A stretch of 64,000 nucleotides of DNA from UBA7446 sp965656545 (GTDB lineage: Bacteria; Bacteroidota; Bacteroidia; Flavobacteriales; Flavobacteriaceae): positions 1-64,000 of the forward strand of contig CBFHKZ010000001.1 of assembly GCA_965656545.1 (NCBI GenBank). The letters are read 5' to 3'. This document shows positions 26,053 through 35,784 of the stretch, in pieces; position 1 is the first letter of the stretch, and each line of letters starts with the position of its first letter. Below the pieces are notes generated by a model, which did not search any database, was not told where the DNA came from, and saw only the letters and a list, made by a program, of their open reading frames with translations. Both the position numbers and the translations under genes were made by a program.

Positions 26053-27634
26053 ACTGCTCTTGCAACTCCCAATTGGCACGAACGTCTAACTGCGATTCGA
26101 AATGATAAACGGCTTCTGGCTTTTGCTTTTTTAGATAATGACCCGTATCCCATTTGCCATTGGCGTTTTCATCAATACGGACTCTTATGTAATATTTATT
26201 TGGGCGTAAATAAGCAAAGCGGAATACACCCCTAGGTTCTGTTGCATAAACAGAGCGCTTTATCTCCTCTTTTTCATCCAACAAATCAATAAAAATGGGA
26301 AATGAGGGAACATTGCCCAAACGCAGCGACAAATTGCCATAGTCTACGCGGCTTTTGGTGTTGAGCTTAACCGCAAGGGTGTCATGCGTAACGTCAAAAA
26401 AATCAGTAATGGCGCCTGGTAAAAGCTGTAATTGATAATTTTCATTTGGGAAAACATCAAATAGCATTTGAAGCTCGTGCTTGTTGTTTTCCGCCAATTT
26501 AAATGGGACACTAACAGAATCTTTATCGAGCAGTGAAATAGCATCGACATCAAAGTCTTTTAAGGGCGTATTGGTTCTGATTTTTAGGGTGTCGACAAGT
26601 TGTAAAGTACCATTTTGAACTACGGTGACCTTAAGCGAATCAGGCTCCGCTTTTCTGATGCGATACTCATAGGACTTTGTCAAGGTGTCGTGCTTTAGGG
26701 TAAACTTTAATGAGTCTACTTCAATGCCTTTATACCAATAATACACGGTATCCGTTTCACGATCTCGTGAAACAACAGAAGCAAAAGAGTCAGGCAACTC
26801 TCCTTCTAAAACGATATCAAAATCAGGGCTTCCCGTATAGCCAAAGCCCACGCGTTGCTTCCCAGCTTGGTAAGCACGCCCAAAAGCAAAATCGGGATCT
26901 TCTTTAAACAAGGACAGGGAAAATAGGCTGTCGTTAGGCAATGTTATGGGCTCAGAAATCACATCGATTTTATCAATCGATGGATCAAACACATAATTTT
27001 TTGATACGTCTTTTACAGCAGCCAATAGATAACGCCCCTCTTTTAGATTGGGAACGGTAAATTCTACAAGACTATCAAGGGTATTGGTGTAATACAGCGG
27101 CTTATTCTTAAAAATCACAGAATCCGTGAAAGTGCTATCCACGGGGTATAACATCACAGAAACAAAGCTTTCAGGCTTGCGAGACAAGGCATCCGAAATA
27201 CGCCCACGCAACGTTAAAGAGTCAATGGTTGCACCCGTTGAAAAAACATAGGAGAAAAAGGATAAGGGATTGCCCTCGTTGTTGTCCACCACACTTTCTC
27301 CAAAATTGAAGGTATAGGTTGTGTTGGGCGCAAGGGTGTCCATAAACGCAACATTAATGTATTTGGCCGCCATGCCTTGCGGTGAAATCACATAAGCACT
27401 TTGGTCAAGTGGTGGAGAAATCACCAGTTGATCTCTTAATTTTTTGAGCTTGATATACTCGTCAAAGTAAATACGAATCTCATCGTCTTTGAAGTTGACG
27501 GTTTTTTGTGGTGGTTCAGCACGTAGCAGCACTGGAGGCGTTTCGTCTTTAGGACCACCAGTTGGCGAACCACGACGCGCACATTGTACAAACAATGCGC
27601 AAATGAACAGTGCAACAAAAACACGTTTAAGCAT
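26039..27634 (-). CDS. Ig-like (SbsA-type) domain lipoprotein
   Basis: 531 residues. Signal peptide with lipobox ALFVQC (lipid cysteine near residue 18), then the characteristic GSPTGGPKDETPPVLL and an SbsA/Big_5-type Ig-like domain (YFDEYIKLKKL, VISPPLDQSAYV, NTTYTFNFG) to about residue 135; the rest is beta-rich. Proteins of this type are widespread envelope lipoproteins of Flavobacteria with unknown role. A -7-like box lies 4 bases before the ATG. Confidence 0.8.
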   Translation of the reverse strand: MLKRVFVALFICALFVQCARRGSPTGGPKDETPPVLLRAEPPQKTVNFKDDEIRIYFDEYIKLKKLRDQLVISPPLDQSAYVISPQGMAAKYINVAFMDTLAPNTTYTFNFGESVVDNNEGNPLSFFSYVFSTGATIDSLTLRGRISDALSRKPESFVSVMLYPVDSTFTDSVIFKNKPLYYTNTLDSLVEFTVPNLKEGRYLLAAVKDVSKNYVFDPSIDKIDVISEPITLPNDSLFSLSLFKEDPDFAFGRAYQAGKQRVGFGYTGSPDFDIVLEGELPDSFASVVSRDRETDTVYYWYKGIEVDSLKFTLKHDTLTKSYEYRIRKAEPDSLKVTVVQNGTLQLVDTLKIRTNTPLKDFDVDAISLLDKDSVSVPFKLAENNKHELQMLFDVFPNENYQLQLLPGAITDFFDVTHDTLAVKLNTKSRVDYGNLSLRLGNVPSFPIFIDLLDEKEEIKRSVYATEPRGVFRFAYLRPNKYYIRVRIDENANGKWDTGHYLKKQKPEAVYHFESQLDVRANWELQEQFILK

Positions 27635-27638
27635 GGCA

Positions 27639-27646
27639 CAAAATAA
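27639..27646 (-). promoter_or_regulatory. -7-like box TTATTTTG, 4 bases before the Ig-like gene
   Basis: One mismatch to TAnnTTTG; ends 4 bases (TGCC) before ATG 27634, the same geometry as thiL, glyS, lpxH and panD. Confidence 0.4.
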
Positions 27647-27661
27647 CGACTATTTTCTTGC

Positions 27662-28348
27662 TTACGGAAGAATGTTTTGCGCATAGGCCATTCCGAGTAC
27701 CGAAATTTTTTGGGTGGCTTGTTCAAGTAGTGCATTTCCACAGGCGGTTAGTGTAGCACCCGTAGTAATCACATCATCGACCAATAACAAGTGTTTGTAA
27801 TTGGTGTTCGTTTCTATATCAAATGCGTTTTTAACTTCTTTCCAGCGCTCTTTTCTGCTCATGCGTACCAGCGTCTTGGTTTCATTTTTTCGCAACAGCA
27901 TATTACTGAGAAACGGCACCCCAAGTTGCTTGGCCCAATAGTGCCCAAAACGCGCACTTTGATTGTAACCTCGCTGTTTTTCTCGCTTTGGGTGTAGCGG
28001 AACAGGAACCACAGCATCACATTGCTTTAGCAAATGGTGTTGTGGCAACAGCGCATAACACTGTTTGGCCATCCAATCTCCTATTTTGGGTTTGCCTTGA
28101 TATTTGAGTGCGTGCAACAGTTTTTGAATGGGATTATTTTGAGCAAAATAAAAAGGGGCGTAAGCACTTTCTACAGGGAGATGTTGACGCATCATCAGCT
28201 TTAGGAGGTTGTTTTTGTCGCCTTCAAAATAGGTTTTGGGCAGTTGGGCTTGGCAATACACACACAGCCATTGCTGCTTTTTTGGCAAGGAAAGTCCACA
28301 TCCCCAGCAACACTGCGGAAACCATACGGCAAGCAAATCCTGAAGCAT
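27662..28348 (-). CDS. comF: ComF-family phosphoribosyltransferase-like protein
   Basis: 228 residues. N-terminal zinc-binding region with CCWGCGLSL and CVYCQAQL, and a C-terminal PRTase domain with the PRPP loop LLVDDVITTGATLTACG. ComF homologs take part in DNA uptake/competence, possibly with helicase-like partners; here it stands alone with no competence genes nearby. The gene lies 28 bases upstream of the Ig-like lipoprotein gene on the same strand. Confidence 0.88.
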   Translation of the reverse strand: MLQDLLAVWFPQCCWGCGLSLPKKQQWLCVYCQAQLPKTYFEGDKNNLLKLMMRQHLPVESAYAPFYFAQNNPIQKLLHALKYQGKPKIGDWMAKQCYALLPQHHLLKQCDAVVPVPLHPKREKQRGYNQSARFGHYWAKQLGVPFLSNMLLRKNETKTLVRMSRKERWKEVKNAFDIETNTNYKHLLLVDDVITTGATLTACGNALLEQATQKISVLGMAYAQNILP

Positions 28349-28395
28349 AGTAAAAGGTTAAACGATTCGGGAGGTTTAAATTACGAAACTTATCC

Positions 28396-28403
28396 TATTT
28401 TTG
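28396..28403 (+). promoter_or_regulatory. -7 promoter box TATTTTTG, 4 bases before glyS start
   Basis: A perfect TAnnTTTG followed by CCCC and ATG 28408. Predicts a leaderless glyS mRNA. Confidence 0.55.
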
Positions 28404-28407
28404 CCCC

Positions 28408-29946
28408 ATGGCAAATCAAGAGTTGTTTAAAAAAGTATTGTCCCATGCCAAGGAGTATGGGTTTGTTTTTCCGTCAAGTGAAATTTACGACGGTCTTAGC
28501 GCTGTATATGACTACGGTCAACAAGGTGTAGCACTTAAAAAAAATCTTCGCGACTATTGGTGGAAAGCCATGGTACAACTCAATGACAATATTGTAGGCT
28601 TGGATGCAGCCATTTTGATGCACCCAACCACTTGGAAAGCTTCCGGTCACGTGGATGCCTTTAACGATCCGCTTATTGACAATAAGGATTCTAAAAAACG
28701 CTACCGCGCAGATGTGTTGGTGGAAGATTATGTGGGCAAGCTAGACACCAAAATTGAAAAGGAAGTAACAAAAGCTGCAAAACGTTTTGGCGATGCTTTT
28801 GACAAAGCCCAATTTTTGAGTACCAATCCAAGGGTGGTTGGCTACAAAGAAAAAGGAGCTGCCATACTAAAGCGTTTGGGCAAGTCTTTGGAAAAAGAAG
28901 ACCTAGCAGATGTCAAGTTACTTATTGAAGAACTGGAGATTGTATGCCCTGTTTCGGGTTCTAAAAACTGGACAGAGGTCAAACAGTTTAACCTTATGTT
29001 TGGCACCAAACTTGGCGCATCCGCCGAAAGCGCAACCGAACTCTATTTACGCCCCGAAACCGCACAAGGAATTTTTGTAAACTTCTTAAACGTACAGAAA
29101 ACAGGCCGCATGAAATTACCCTTTGGGATTGCCCAAACAGGGAAGGCGTTTCGCAACGAGATTGTCGCGCGGCAGTTTATTTTCCGCATGCGTGAATTTG
29201 AACAAATGGAAATGCAATTTTTTATTCCACCAGGCACCCAAAAGGAGTGGTATGCCCATTGGAAAGAAGCCCGTCTGAAATGGCACCATTCGTTAGGTTT
29301 AGGTGAGGACAATTACCGCTTTCACGACCACGAAAAATTGGCGCACTATGCCGATGCCGCTTGTGATATTGAGTTTAAATTTCCCTTTGGATTTAAGGAG
29401 TTGGAAGGCATTCATTCCAGAACAGATTTTGACTTGAGCAGTCATGAGGAATATTCAGGCAAAAAACTACAGTATTTTGATCCAGAGCGTCAGGAAAACT
29501 ACGTGCCTTATGTATTGGAGACATCAATTGGGTTAGACCGATTGTTCTTGGCGGTATTTTCAAATTCCTTACAAGAAGAAACCCTTGAAGACGGCTCTAG
29601 CAGAACAGTTTTACGCTTACCAGCAGTGGTGGCACCTACCAAAGTAGCGGTATTGCCATTGGTTAAAAAAGACGGCTTGCCCGATATTGCCAAATCTTTT
29701 GTGGATGAACTTAAATGGGAGATGACGGTTGCTTATGATGAGAAAGATGCTGTTGGCCGTCGCTACAGACGACAAGATGCTTTGGGCACGCCCTTTTGCA
29801 TTACGGTCGATCACCAAACCTTAGAAGACCAAACGGTAACCATTCGCCATCGTGATAGCATGGCGCAAGAACGCTTGACACTAGCCGAAGCCAAAACTAA
29901 AATCAATGCAGCGGTATCGTTCCAAAACTGGTTGGGGAAGCTTTAG
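28408..29946 (+). CDS. glyS: Glycyl-tRNA synthetase (dimeric, eukaryote-like type)
   Basis: 512 residues. Class II synthetase of the homodimeric kind: motif 2 region FRNEIVARQFIFRMREFEQMEMQFF, motif 3 ETSIGLDRLFLAVF, and a C-terminal anticodon-binding domain (VAVLPLVKKDGL to the end). It charges tRNA-Gly. Its TAG stop shares four bases with the convergent barrel-protein gene. The alpha2 type is the usual one in Bacteroidota. The symbol glyQS is also used. Confidence 0.95.
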   Translation: MANQELFKKVLSHAKEYGFVFPSSEIYDGLSAVYDYGQQGVALKKNLRDYWWKAMVQLNDNIVGLDAAILMHPTTWKASGHVDAFNDPLIDNKDSKKRYRADVLVEDYVGKLDTKIEKEVTKAAKRFGDAFDKAQFLSTNPRVVGYKEKGAAILKRLGKSLEKEDLADVKLLIEELEIVCPVSGSKNWTEVKQFNLMFGTKLGASAESATELYLRPETAQGIFVNFLNVQKTGRMKLPFGIAQTGKAFRNEIVARQFIFRMREFEQMEMQFFIPPGTQKEWYAHWKEARLKWHHSLGLGEDNYRFHDHEKLAHYADAACDIEFKFPFGFKELEGIHSRTDFDLSSHEEYSGKKLQYFDPERQENYVPYVLETSIGLDRLFLAVFSNSLQEETLEDGSSRTVLRLPAVVAPTKVAVLPLVKKDGLPDIAKSFVDELKWEMTVAYDEKDAVGRRYRRQDALGTPFCITVDHQTLEDQTVTIRHRDSMAQERLTLAEAKTKINAAVSFQNWLGKL

Positions 29947-30524
29947 AAACGCCAGCCAAAAGAGATACCCGCTCTTGGCGTAACGGCTGGGCCATATGTT
30001 GAATTAAGGAAGTTTCTTGCAATCCCTCCGTGTACATTGACTATGAAATTTCTTCTAGCCAATAGTTTTACCCCAAAGGATAATCCAATTCCAAACGCTG
30101 TAAAACTATCAAAAGATTCCCCATAACTAACCGATAAACAATTGTTGCAACTATATTCGTACCCTCCGTAATAGTCATGTCTTCCGGTTGCAAGCACAGC
30201 AAAAGCTTCTCCAAAAAACCCAGCGTTTGGTTTTTTACCAAAATACATACGGTAGTAAGGGGTTAGTGTAAAGCCTTCATAATAATAAATTTCTCCGTCA
30301 AAACGACTATTTCCATCTAAAGAAAACATGGTGTTAATCCCAACACTTGCTCCATTGTTGATTGCGCGCTCATAGGTTACATCAAAAGATTTAAACAATA
30401 AAAAATTTAGTGCATTAAAGCTGAATTCGTTTTTTGGAAAATCAATCGCCTTTTCAGTTTCATCTTGGGCAGAAACATGCTCCAAACTTACCAGACAAAT
30501 AAGTATAAAAAGTATTTTTTTCAT
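29943..30524 (-). CDS. Outer-membrane beta-barrel-like protein, paralog A
   Basis: 193 residues from ATG 30524 (MKKILFILICLVSLEHVSA, a signal peptide). The mature part begins KNEFSFNALNFLLFKSFDVTYERAI and continues with alternating strands ending in an aromatic F, GISFGWRF, as in small outer-membrane barrels. It is paralogous to the next gene, which has KHEIRLNALDLVVHPALHVYYERVV at the same place and ends LAIGKRF. Function unknown. Confidence 0.75.
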   Translation of the reverse strand: MKKILFILICLVSLEHVSAQDETEKAIDFPKNEFSFNALNFLLFKSFDVTYERAINNGASVGINTMFSLDGNSRFDGEIYYYEGFTLTPYYRMYFGKKPNAGFFGEAFAVLATGRHDYYGGYEYSCNNCLSVSYGESFDSFTAFGIGLSFGVKLLARRNFIVNVHGGIARNFLNSTYGPAVTPRAGISFGWRF

Positions 30525-30652
30525 GATTAAAAAGATTTGGTTCAATACATGTTCAGCAAGTTTTATACCAAAGCAAATTCAATATAGGTCAGCTTCTACA
30601 AGAAGAAGGCTCAAGAGTTTAGATATAGCCAGGTTTAGGCTGTATTAAGCGT

Positions 30653-31228
30653 TTAAAACCGCTTTCCGATAGCCAAACCAAAACGGCCGTGGGCATCTGG
30701 GATACCTTCTTGATTAGAGAAATAACGACCCACTCCAGCAAAGGCCTCAAATGAAAAGCCATTGCGGTTTACCCATTTTTTTCCAAGCGCAATTCCCATG
30801 GAAAATTGAAATTCCCCCTCGTCTTTTAAGCTCCAGTCATATTTGTGGAAGTTAACAGAGGCGAAGGAACTAAAGACCTCAACAAACATACCACTTGCTC
30901 CAAAGTCTTTACGGTTTAAAAAGTAAAAACGGTAATAGGGCGTAAGCGCAAACTCTTGATAGGTTGTCTCATCGTCTCCAAAATTGGCAAATAGTGAAAT
31001 ACCGTAACCGTTAGATTCATCAACAACACGCTCATAATAGACATGCAAAGCAGGATGGACTACCAAGTCCAAAGCATTTAACCTGATTTCGTGTTTGCCA
31101 AAGGCATCGGCATACTCCTTAGAGGAGTCTTTGACAATTTCGACTTTGGTGATTGGTTCGTTTTCTTCTTGGGCATAAAGACCCAAAAAAGCCATCAGAG
31201 CGAGGGAACAAAAAATAATTTTATTCAT
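30653..31228 (-). CDS. Outer-membrane beta-barrel-like protein, paralog B
   Basis: 191 residues from ATG 31228 (MNKIIFCSLALMAFLGLYAQ, signal peptide). Paralog of the gene at 29943: both share an N-terminal LNAL(D/N), a YER motif, YYR(F/M)YF strands and a terminal Phe. The two are tandem, 128 bases apart, consistent with an old duplication. Divergent from the exonuclease gene. Confidence 0.72.
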   Translation of the reverse strand: MNKIIFCSLALMAFLGLYAQEENEPITKVEIVKDSSKEYADAFGKHEIRLNALDLVVHPALHVYYERVVDESNGYGISLFANFGDDETTYQEFALTPYYRFYFLNRKDFGASGMFVEVFSSFASVNFHKYDWSLKDEGEFQFSMGIALGKKWVNRNGFSFEAFAGVGRYFSNQEGIPDAHGRFGLAIGKRF

Positions 31229-31281
31229 GACATTAAAAATTTGGTTACACAAATATATGCAATTTTCACACCATTAGTTCG

Positions 31282-31289
31282 TATTTTAG
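31282..31289 (+). promoter_or_regulatory. -7-like box TATTTTAG, 5 bases before xth start
   Basis: One mismatch to TAnnTTTG, ending 5 bases before ATG 31295; another case of near-leaderless geometry. Confidence 0.4.
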
Positions 31290-31294
31290 CACAG

Positions 31295-32059
31295 ATGAAC
31301 ATCATTTCCTATAACGTAAACGGCATTCGCGCAGCCATCAAAAAAGGATTTTTGGATTGGTTGCAGCACGCCAACCCAGACGTATTATGCCTCCAAGAGA
31401 CCAAAGCACAGCCGGAACAATTAGACCTCAGCGTATTTGAAGCCGCGGGCTATCCCTACCATTACTGGTTTTCAGCACAAAAAAAAGGCTACAGCTCTGT
31501 GGCGGTATTGTGCAAAGAAGAACCCAAACATGTAGCTTACGGTACAGGCATAGATTATATGGATGTTGAAGGGCGTAATTTGCGTGTGGATTTTGAAGAT
31601 GTTTCTGTGATGAGCCTATACCTTCCTTCGGGCACCAACCCCGATCGTTTGGCATATAAGTTTACCTATATGGACGATTTCCAAACCTACATCAACAAAC
31701 TAAAAAAAGACCTGCCGAACTTGGTCATCTGTGGCGATTATAATATTTGTCATGAGGCCATTGATATTCACGACCCGGTACGCAACGCCAAGGTTTCGGG
31801 CTTTTTGCCTGAAGAGCGTGCTTGGCTCGACGGTTTTATTCAAAGTGGTTTTGTGGACGCGTTCCGACATCTAAACACAGCACCGCACAATTACAGTTGG
31901 TGGAGTTATCGCGCCAATGCCCGTGCGAATAACAAAGGCTGGCGGATTGACTACGCCATGGTAAGCGAACCCCTTGCCGCAAAAATAACAAGAGCATACA
32001 TACTTCCCCAAGCGTTCCATTCTGACCACTGTCCTGTTGGCGTAACCTTAGATTTATAA
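31295..32059 (+). CDS. xth: Exodeoxyribonuclease III / AP endonuclease
   Basis: 254 residues from ATG 31295. AP-endonuclease motifs in order: ISYNVNGIRAA, CLQETKAQ (metal Glu), GDYNICHEAIDIHDP (Asp/Asn), GWRIDYAMVS and FHSDHCPVGVTL (catalytic Asp-His). It acts in base-excision repair of DNA. The frame extends upstream to 31091 but overlaps the divergent barrel gene there; the ATG after the -7 box is preferred. Confidence 0.93.
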   Translation: MNIISYNVNGIRAAIKKGFLDWLQHANPDVLCLQETKAQPEQLDLSVFEAAGYPYHYWFSAQKKGYSSVAVLCKEEPKHVAYGTGIDYMDVEGRNLRVDFEDVSVMSLYLPSGTNPDRLAYKFTYMDDFQTYINKLKKDLPNLVICGDYNICHEAIDIHDPVRNAKVSGFLPEERAWLDGFIQSGFVDAFRHLNTAPHNYSWWSYRANARANNKGWRIDYAMVSEPLAAKITRAYILPQAFHSDHCPVGVTLDL

Positions 32060-32070
32060 GCAACGCAAAG

Positions 32071-33108
32071 ATGAAATACACCACCATTCCACATTCCGAT
32101 ATTCGGGTCAGTAAAATTTGTCTGGGTACCATGACATGGGGCAACCAAAACACCCCAACCGAGGCTTTTGAACAAATGGACTATGCCTTAGACCAAGGTG
32201 TTAATTTTTTTGATACAGCAGAACTCTATCCTGTCCCTGCCACTGCAGATACTTATGCCGATACCGAGCGTATTATGGGCGATTGGTTTGCGGCACGCAA
32301 CAACCGAGGCCAAGTGGTATTGGCTACCAAAATAGCCGGGCCAGGGGCATACACAGCGCATATCCGCACTACGGGCTTTACGCCTAGCAGCATTCGTGAG
32401 GCACTGGAAGGCAGCCTCACCCGCCTAAACACGGACTATATTGATCTGTACCAATTGCATTGGCCAGAGCGCAATGCCAATTTCTTTGGCAAACGAGACT
32501 ATTTTCCAGATGCAAACGAGGAATGGGAAGAAAATTTCCAAGCGATTTTGGAAACACTCGAGGCATTTGTTCAAGAAGGTAAAATCAGACATATTGGGTT
32601 GTCTAACGAAACGCCCTGGGGAGCAATGAAGTATTTGACCCTTTCTGAACACAAAAACCTTCCCCGAGCGAAAACCATTCAAAACCCATATTCCTTACTT
32701 AATCGTACGTTTGAAGTGGGCAATGCGGAGGTAGCCCACCGAGAACAATTGGGACTACTGGCGTATTCGCCCTTGGCCTTTGGTGTGCTTTCGGGCAAAT
32801 ACAGAAACGGCCAACTACCCGATAACAGCCGATTAAAATTATTTCCACGTATGGCACGCTACAACAGCGACCAATCACGTGAAGCCACAGAAGCCTATGC
32901 GGCGATTGCTGAAAAGCATAAGCTAACGCTGACCCAGCTTTCGTTAGCATTTGTTACCGATCGTCCTTTTGTGACGTCCAATATCATTGGCGCCACCACC
33001 ATGGCACAGCTAAAGGAAAACATAGATACGGCAGCCATTACACTATCAGCAGAAATATTAGCAGAAATAGATGCGGTGCATAACCGCATACCCAACCCTG
33101 CGCCTTAA
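32071..33108 (+). CDS. Aldo/keto reductase, Tas-like
   Basis: 345 residues. AKR barrel with the tetrad: FFDTAELYP (Asp, Tyr), VVLATKIAG (Lys) and YQLHWPERN (His); NADPH-binding region ending NIIGATTMAQLKENI. The Tas-type long C-terminal half fits. Physiological substrate unknown. It follows xth by 11 bases, probably in one transcript. The stop overlaps the radA stop by four bases (TTAA). Confidence 0.9.
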   Translation: MKYTTIPHSDIRVSKICLGTMTWGNQNTPTEAFEQMDYALDQGVNFFDTAELYPVPATADTYADTERIMGDWFAARNNRGQVVLATKIAGPGAYTAHIRTTGFTPSSIREALEGSLTRLNTDYIDLYQLHWPERNANFFGKRDYFPDANEEWEENFQAILETLEAFVQEGKIRHIGLSNETPWGAMKYLTLSEHKNLPRAKTIQNPYSLLNRTFEVGNAEVAHREQLGLLAYSPLAFGVLSGKYRNGQLPDNSRLKLFPRMARYNSDQSREATEAYAAIAEKHKLTLTQLSLAFVTDRPFVTSNIIGATTMAQLKENIDTAAITLSAEILAEIDAVHNRIPNPAP

Positions 33109-34451
33109 AACAAATGCCCCACCAACTCTTGAATGGTTGCTAGGCGGATAACTTCCAAGCCTTTGGGGACGGTTTTTACGGCTTGTGCCACCACCATACG
33201 CTCAAAGCCTAGCTTGGCAGCTTCTTGCATACGTTGTTCCATTTTGGGTACGTTGCGCAACTCTCCCGAAAGCCCCACTTCGGCAGCAAACGTGTAACCT
33301 TTTGGAATGGCCACGTCCAAGCTACTGGACAAAATCGCTACCATCACGGCAAGGTCTAAGCCCGGATCGTCTAGGCGGATACCGCCCGCAAGGTTTAGAA
33401 ATACATCCTTGGCGCCCAGTTGAAAACCGGCACGTTTTTCAAGCACTGCTAGCAGCATGTTTAGGCGTTTGTTGTCAAAGCCCGTACTGCTGCGCTGAGG
33501 CGTGCCATAAACCGCAGAACTGACCAAGGCTTGAACTTCAATAAGCATGGGGCGTATGCCCTCAACCGTTGCGCCTATGGCATGACCGCTGAGGCCTGCA
33601 CTTTCGTTTGATATCAGCAAGGCACTGGGATTGGAAACGGCCATAAGCCCTTCTTGTGCCATGGTATAAATACCGAGTTCGGCAGTGGTGCCAAAACGGT
33701 TTTTGTGTGCGCGCAAAATGCGATATACATGGTTGCGATCGCCTTCAAAATGCAATACGGTATCAACCATATGTTCCAATACTTTTGGTCCGGCTATGGC
33801 ACCGTCTTTGGTGATGTGCCCAACCAAAAAAACAGGGGTTTGGGTGTTTTTGGCAAATTGAATCAATTCGGCCGTACAGGCACGTATTTGTGGTACGCTG
33901 CCTGCGGTGCTGTCCAACATACTGGAATGTAGTGTTTGTATGGAGTCGATAACCACCAAGGCGGGTTTCAGCGTTCCCAAGTGGTGTAAAAGCGATTGGG
34001 TGTTGGTTTCTGTTAGCAAATAACACTCACTAGATTCTTCGGTCACGCGGGCACTGCGCAGCTTAATTTGCTGTTCGCTTTCCTCACCCGAGACATAAAC
34101 TACTTTTCCTTTTACGGCAAGGGCCACTTGTAGCAATAGCGTAGATTTCCCAATGCCTGGTTCTCCACCAACAAGCACCATAGAACCCGGAACAATGCCG
34201 CCGCCAAGTACACGGTCTAGTTCCACATCTCCAGATGACATCCGCGCAACGGCATCAACGGCAACGTCTTGAATACGTATCGGTTTTGCTTTTTGTGTGC
34301 TGCTGTCTTGCCACGTAGCCGTGGTTTTGGGTTTTTCTAGCACCTCTTCTTGTAGGGTGTTCCATGCCTTGCAGGAGCTGCATTGTCCTTGCCATTGGGC
34401 ATGTTGATGACCACAGTTGGTACAGAAAAAAGCTTTTTTGACTTTTGCCAT
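33105..34451 (-). CDS. radA: DNA repair protein RadA
   Basis: 448 residues. N-terminal zinc finger FFCTNCGHQHAQWQGQCSSC, RecA-like core with Walker A GGEPGIGKSTLLL, the RadA-specific HKNRFGTTAELGIY box, and a C-terminal Lon-protease-like domain (from about 340) without need for activity. RadA promotes branch migration in recombinational repair. It is co-oriented with and 16 bases downstream of the flippase-like gene. Confidence 0.95.
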   Translation of the reverse strand: MAKVKKAFFCTNCGHQHAQWQGQCSSCKAWNTLQEEVLEKPKTTATWQDSSTQKAKPIRIQDVAVDAVARMSSGDVELDRVLGGGIVPGSMVLVGGEPGIGKSTLLLQVALAVKGKVVYVSGEESEQQIKLRSARVTEESSECYLLTETNTQSLLHHLGTLKPALVVIDSIQTLHSSMLDSTAGSVPQIRACTAELIQFAKNTQTPVFLVGHITKDGAIAGPKVLEHMVDTVLHFEGDRNHVYRILRAHKNRFGTTAELGIYTMAQEGLMAVSNPSALLISNESAGLSGHAIGATVEGIRPMLIEVQALVSSAVYGTPQRSSTGFDNKRLNMLLAVLEKRAGFQLGAKDVFLNLAGGIRLDDPGLDLAVMVAILSSSLDVAIPKGYTFAAEVGLSGELRNVPKMEQRMQEAAKLGFERMVVAQAVKTVPKGLEVIRLATIQELVGHLF

Positions 34452-34467
34452 AGGGCGAAGCTAACTA

Positions 34468-35424
34468 TTATTTTTTGGACAAAACAGGCAGTAACAAAAA
34501 AGATAGACTGCCAAAGACCACAACCATTACGGTTTGCCCGGTCCACATCACCCAACCAAAAGCAAGTGCTTGCGGATACGGAATATCAAAAGCCTGTAGC
34601 ACCGCTGCCACAGCTATGGGGTATAAACCAATACCGCCATTGGTGGCAGACATGGCAAAACCACCGGCTACAAATGCGGGGATTAGGGCCGAAAACGACA
34701 AACCACTTGTTTCAGGCAAGGCCAACGTAACCACCCAAAACATCATCAAATACATCGCCCAAATAAAAAGTGTATGGCCGACAAAAGCCCATTTGTGCTT
34801 GATTTCTCTAATGGAAAGCATGCCTTGCCACAAGCCTGTAAAAAAGCGTATAATTTTCACAGCCAAAGCGTGCTGCGCGCGTTTAAGTTGGCGGATGCCC
34901 AAGAAAAACACTGTAGCGGCAAGTACCATCCAGATAAGCAGCATGCCGTCTAAAGATGGATTGCCAATAACTTCTAGCAACAATTCCCCCTGCAAAACAA
35001 AGCCCAGTCCAATGAGTGAAAAGAGTACAATAAGGTCAATGATGCGCTCGGTAACGATGGTGCCAAAGCTTTTTTGAAAAGGCACATCGGCATAGGTGGC
35101 TAGGGCCGTTGCACGCAACACTTCTCCAGAGCGTGGAATACCTAGATTTGAAAAATACGATATCATCACGGTGAGTATTCGCATCATAAATGTGGGTCGA
35201 TAGCCCAATGGGCGTAGTAAATAGTTCCAGCGATAAGCCCGCGAAAGGTGGCTAAATGCACCAAACACCAACGACAAAAACACAAACCGCAAATCAGCTT
35301 GTTTGATGGCTGCAATAATTTGCATGCGATCGGCTTCAGAAGTATTGGCAAATGAGAAGTAAACAAGGTATAAGCCCAATCCCAAGGGGACGATATTTTT
35401 AAGAAGCTTTAAAAATTTGGACAT
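34468..35424 (-). CDS. Flippase-like integral membrane protein (LPG-synthase TM / YbhN family)
   Basis: 318 residues with about eight transmembrane helices. Family signatures: LSRAYRWNYLLRPLGY, YFSNLGIPRSGEVLRATAL and the glycine-rich MSATNGGIGLYPIA. The family (lysylphosphatidylglycerol-synthetase TM region, UPF0104) is thought to move lipids; substrate unknown here. It lies between panD (5 bases) and radA and is probably cotranscribed. Confidence 0.85.
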   Translation of the reverse strand: MSKFLKLLKNIVPLGLGLYLVYFSFANTSEADRMQIIAAIKQADLRFVFLSLVFGAFSHLSRAYRWNYLLRPLGYRPTFMMRILTVMISYFSNLGIPRSGEVLRATALATYADVPFQKSFGTIVTERIIDLIVLFSLIGLGFVLQGELLLEVIGNPSLDGMLLIWMVLAATVFFLGIRQLKRAQHALAVKIIRFFTGLWQGMLSIREIKHKWAFVGHTLFIWAMYLMMFWVVTLALPETSGLSFSALIPAFVAGGFAMSATNGGIGLYPIAVAAVLQAFDIPYPQALAFGWVMWTGQTVMVVVFGSLSFLLLPVLSKK

Positions 35425-35429
35425 GACAG

Positions 35430-35780
35430 CTAAACGAGGGTATTGGTCGCTGTATCAGGGAAAATAAGCGTAGGGCGAAAGGCTTTAGCTGCATCAACAT
35501 TCATACTGGCATAGCTGATGATGATGATGACATCGCCTTTTTGAACCTTGCGTGCGGCGGGACCATTGAGTGTGATTTCACCTGTGTTTTTCGCACCTTC
35601 AATGACATAGGTTTCTAAGCGCTCGCCATTGTTTACATTGACCACTTGTACTTTCTCACCTGCCACAATATTGGCGGCATCCATTAATGTACGGTCAATG
35701 GTAATGCTGCCGATATAATCAAGTTCGGCACCCGTAACGGTTACTCGGTGAATTTTTGATTTTAAAACCTCAATTGTCAT
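35430..35780 (-). CDS. panD: Aspartate 1-decarboxylase
   Basis: 116 residues, the usual size. The self-cleavage site Gly-Ser is in ELDYIGSITID (Ser near residue 25), which becomes the pyruvoyl cofactor; YASMN follows later. It makes beta-alanine for pantothenate. It follows panC by 13 bases, which supplies the partner enzyme, yet it also has its own -7 box in the gap. Confidence 0.95.
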   Translation of the reverse strand: MTIEVLKSKIHRVTVTGAELDYIGSITIDRTLMDAANIVAGEKVQVVNVNNGERLETYVIEGAKNTGEITLNGPAARKVQKGDVIIIISYASMNVDAAKAFRPTLIFPDTATNTLV

Positions 35781-35784
35781 GGGG

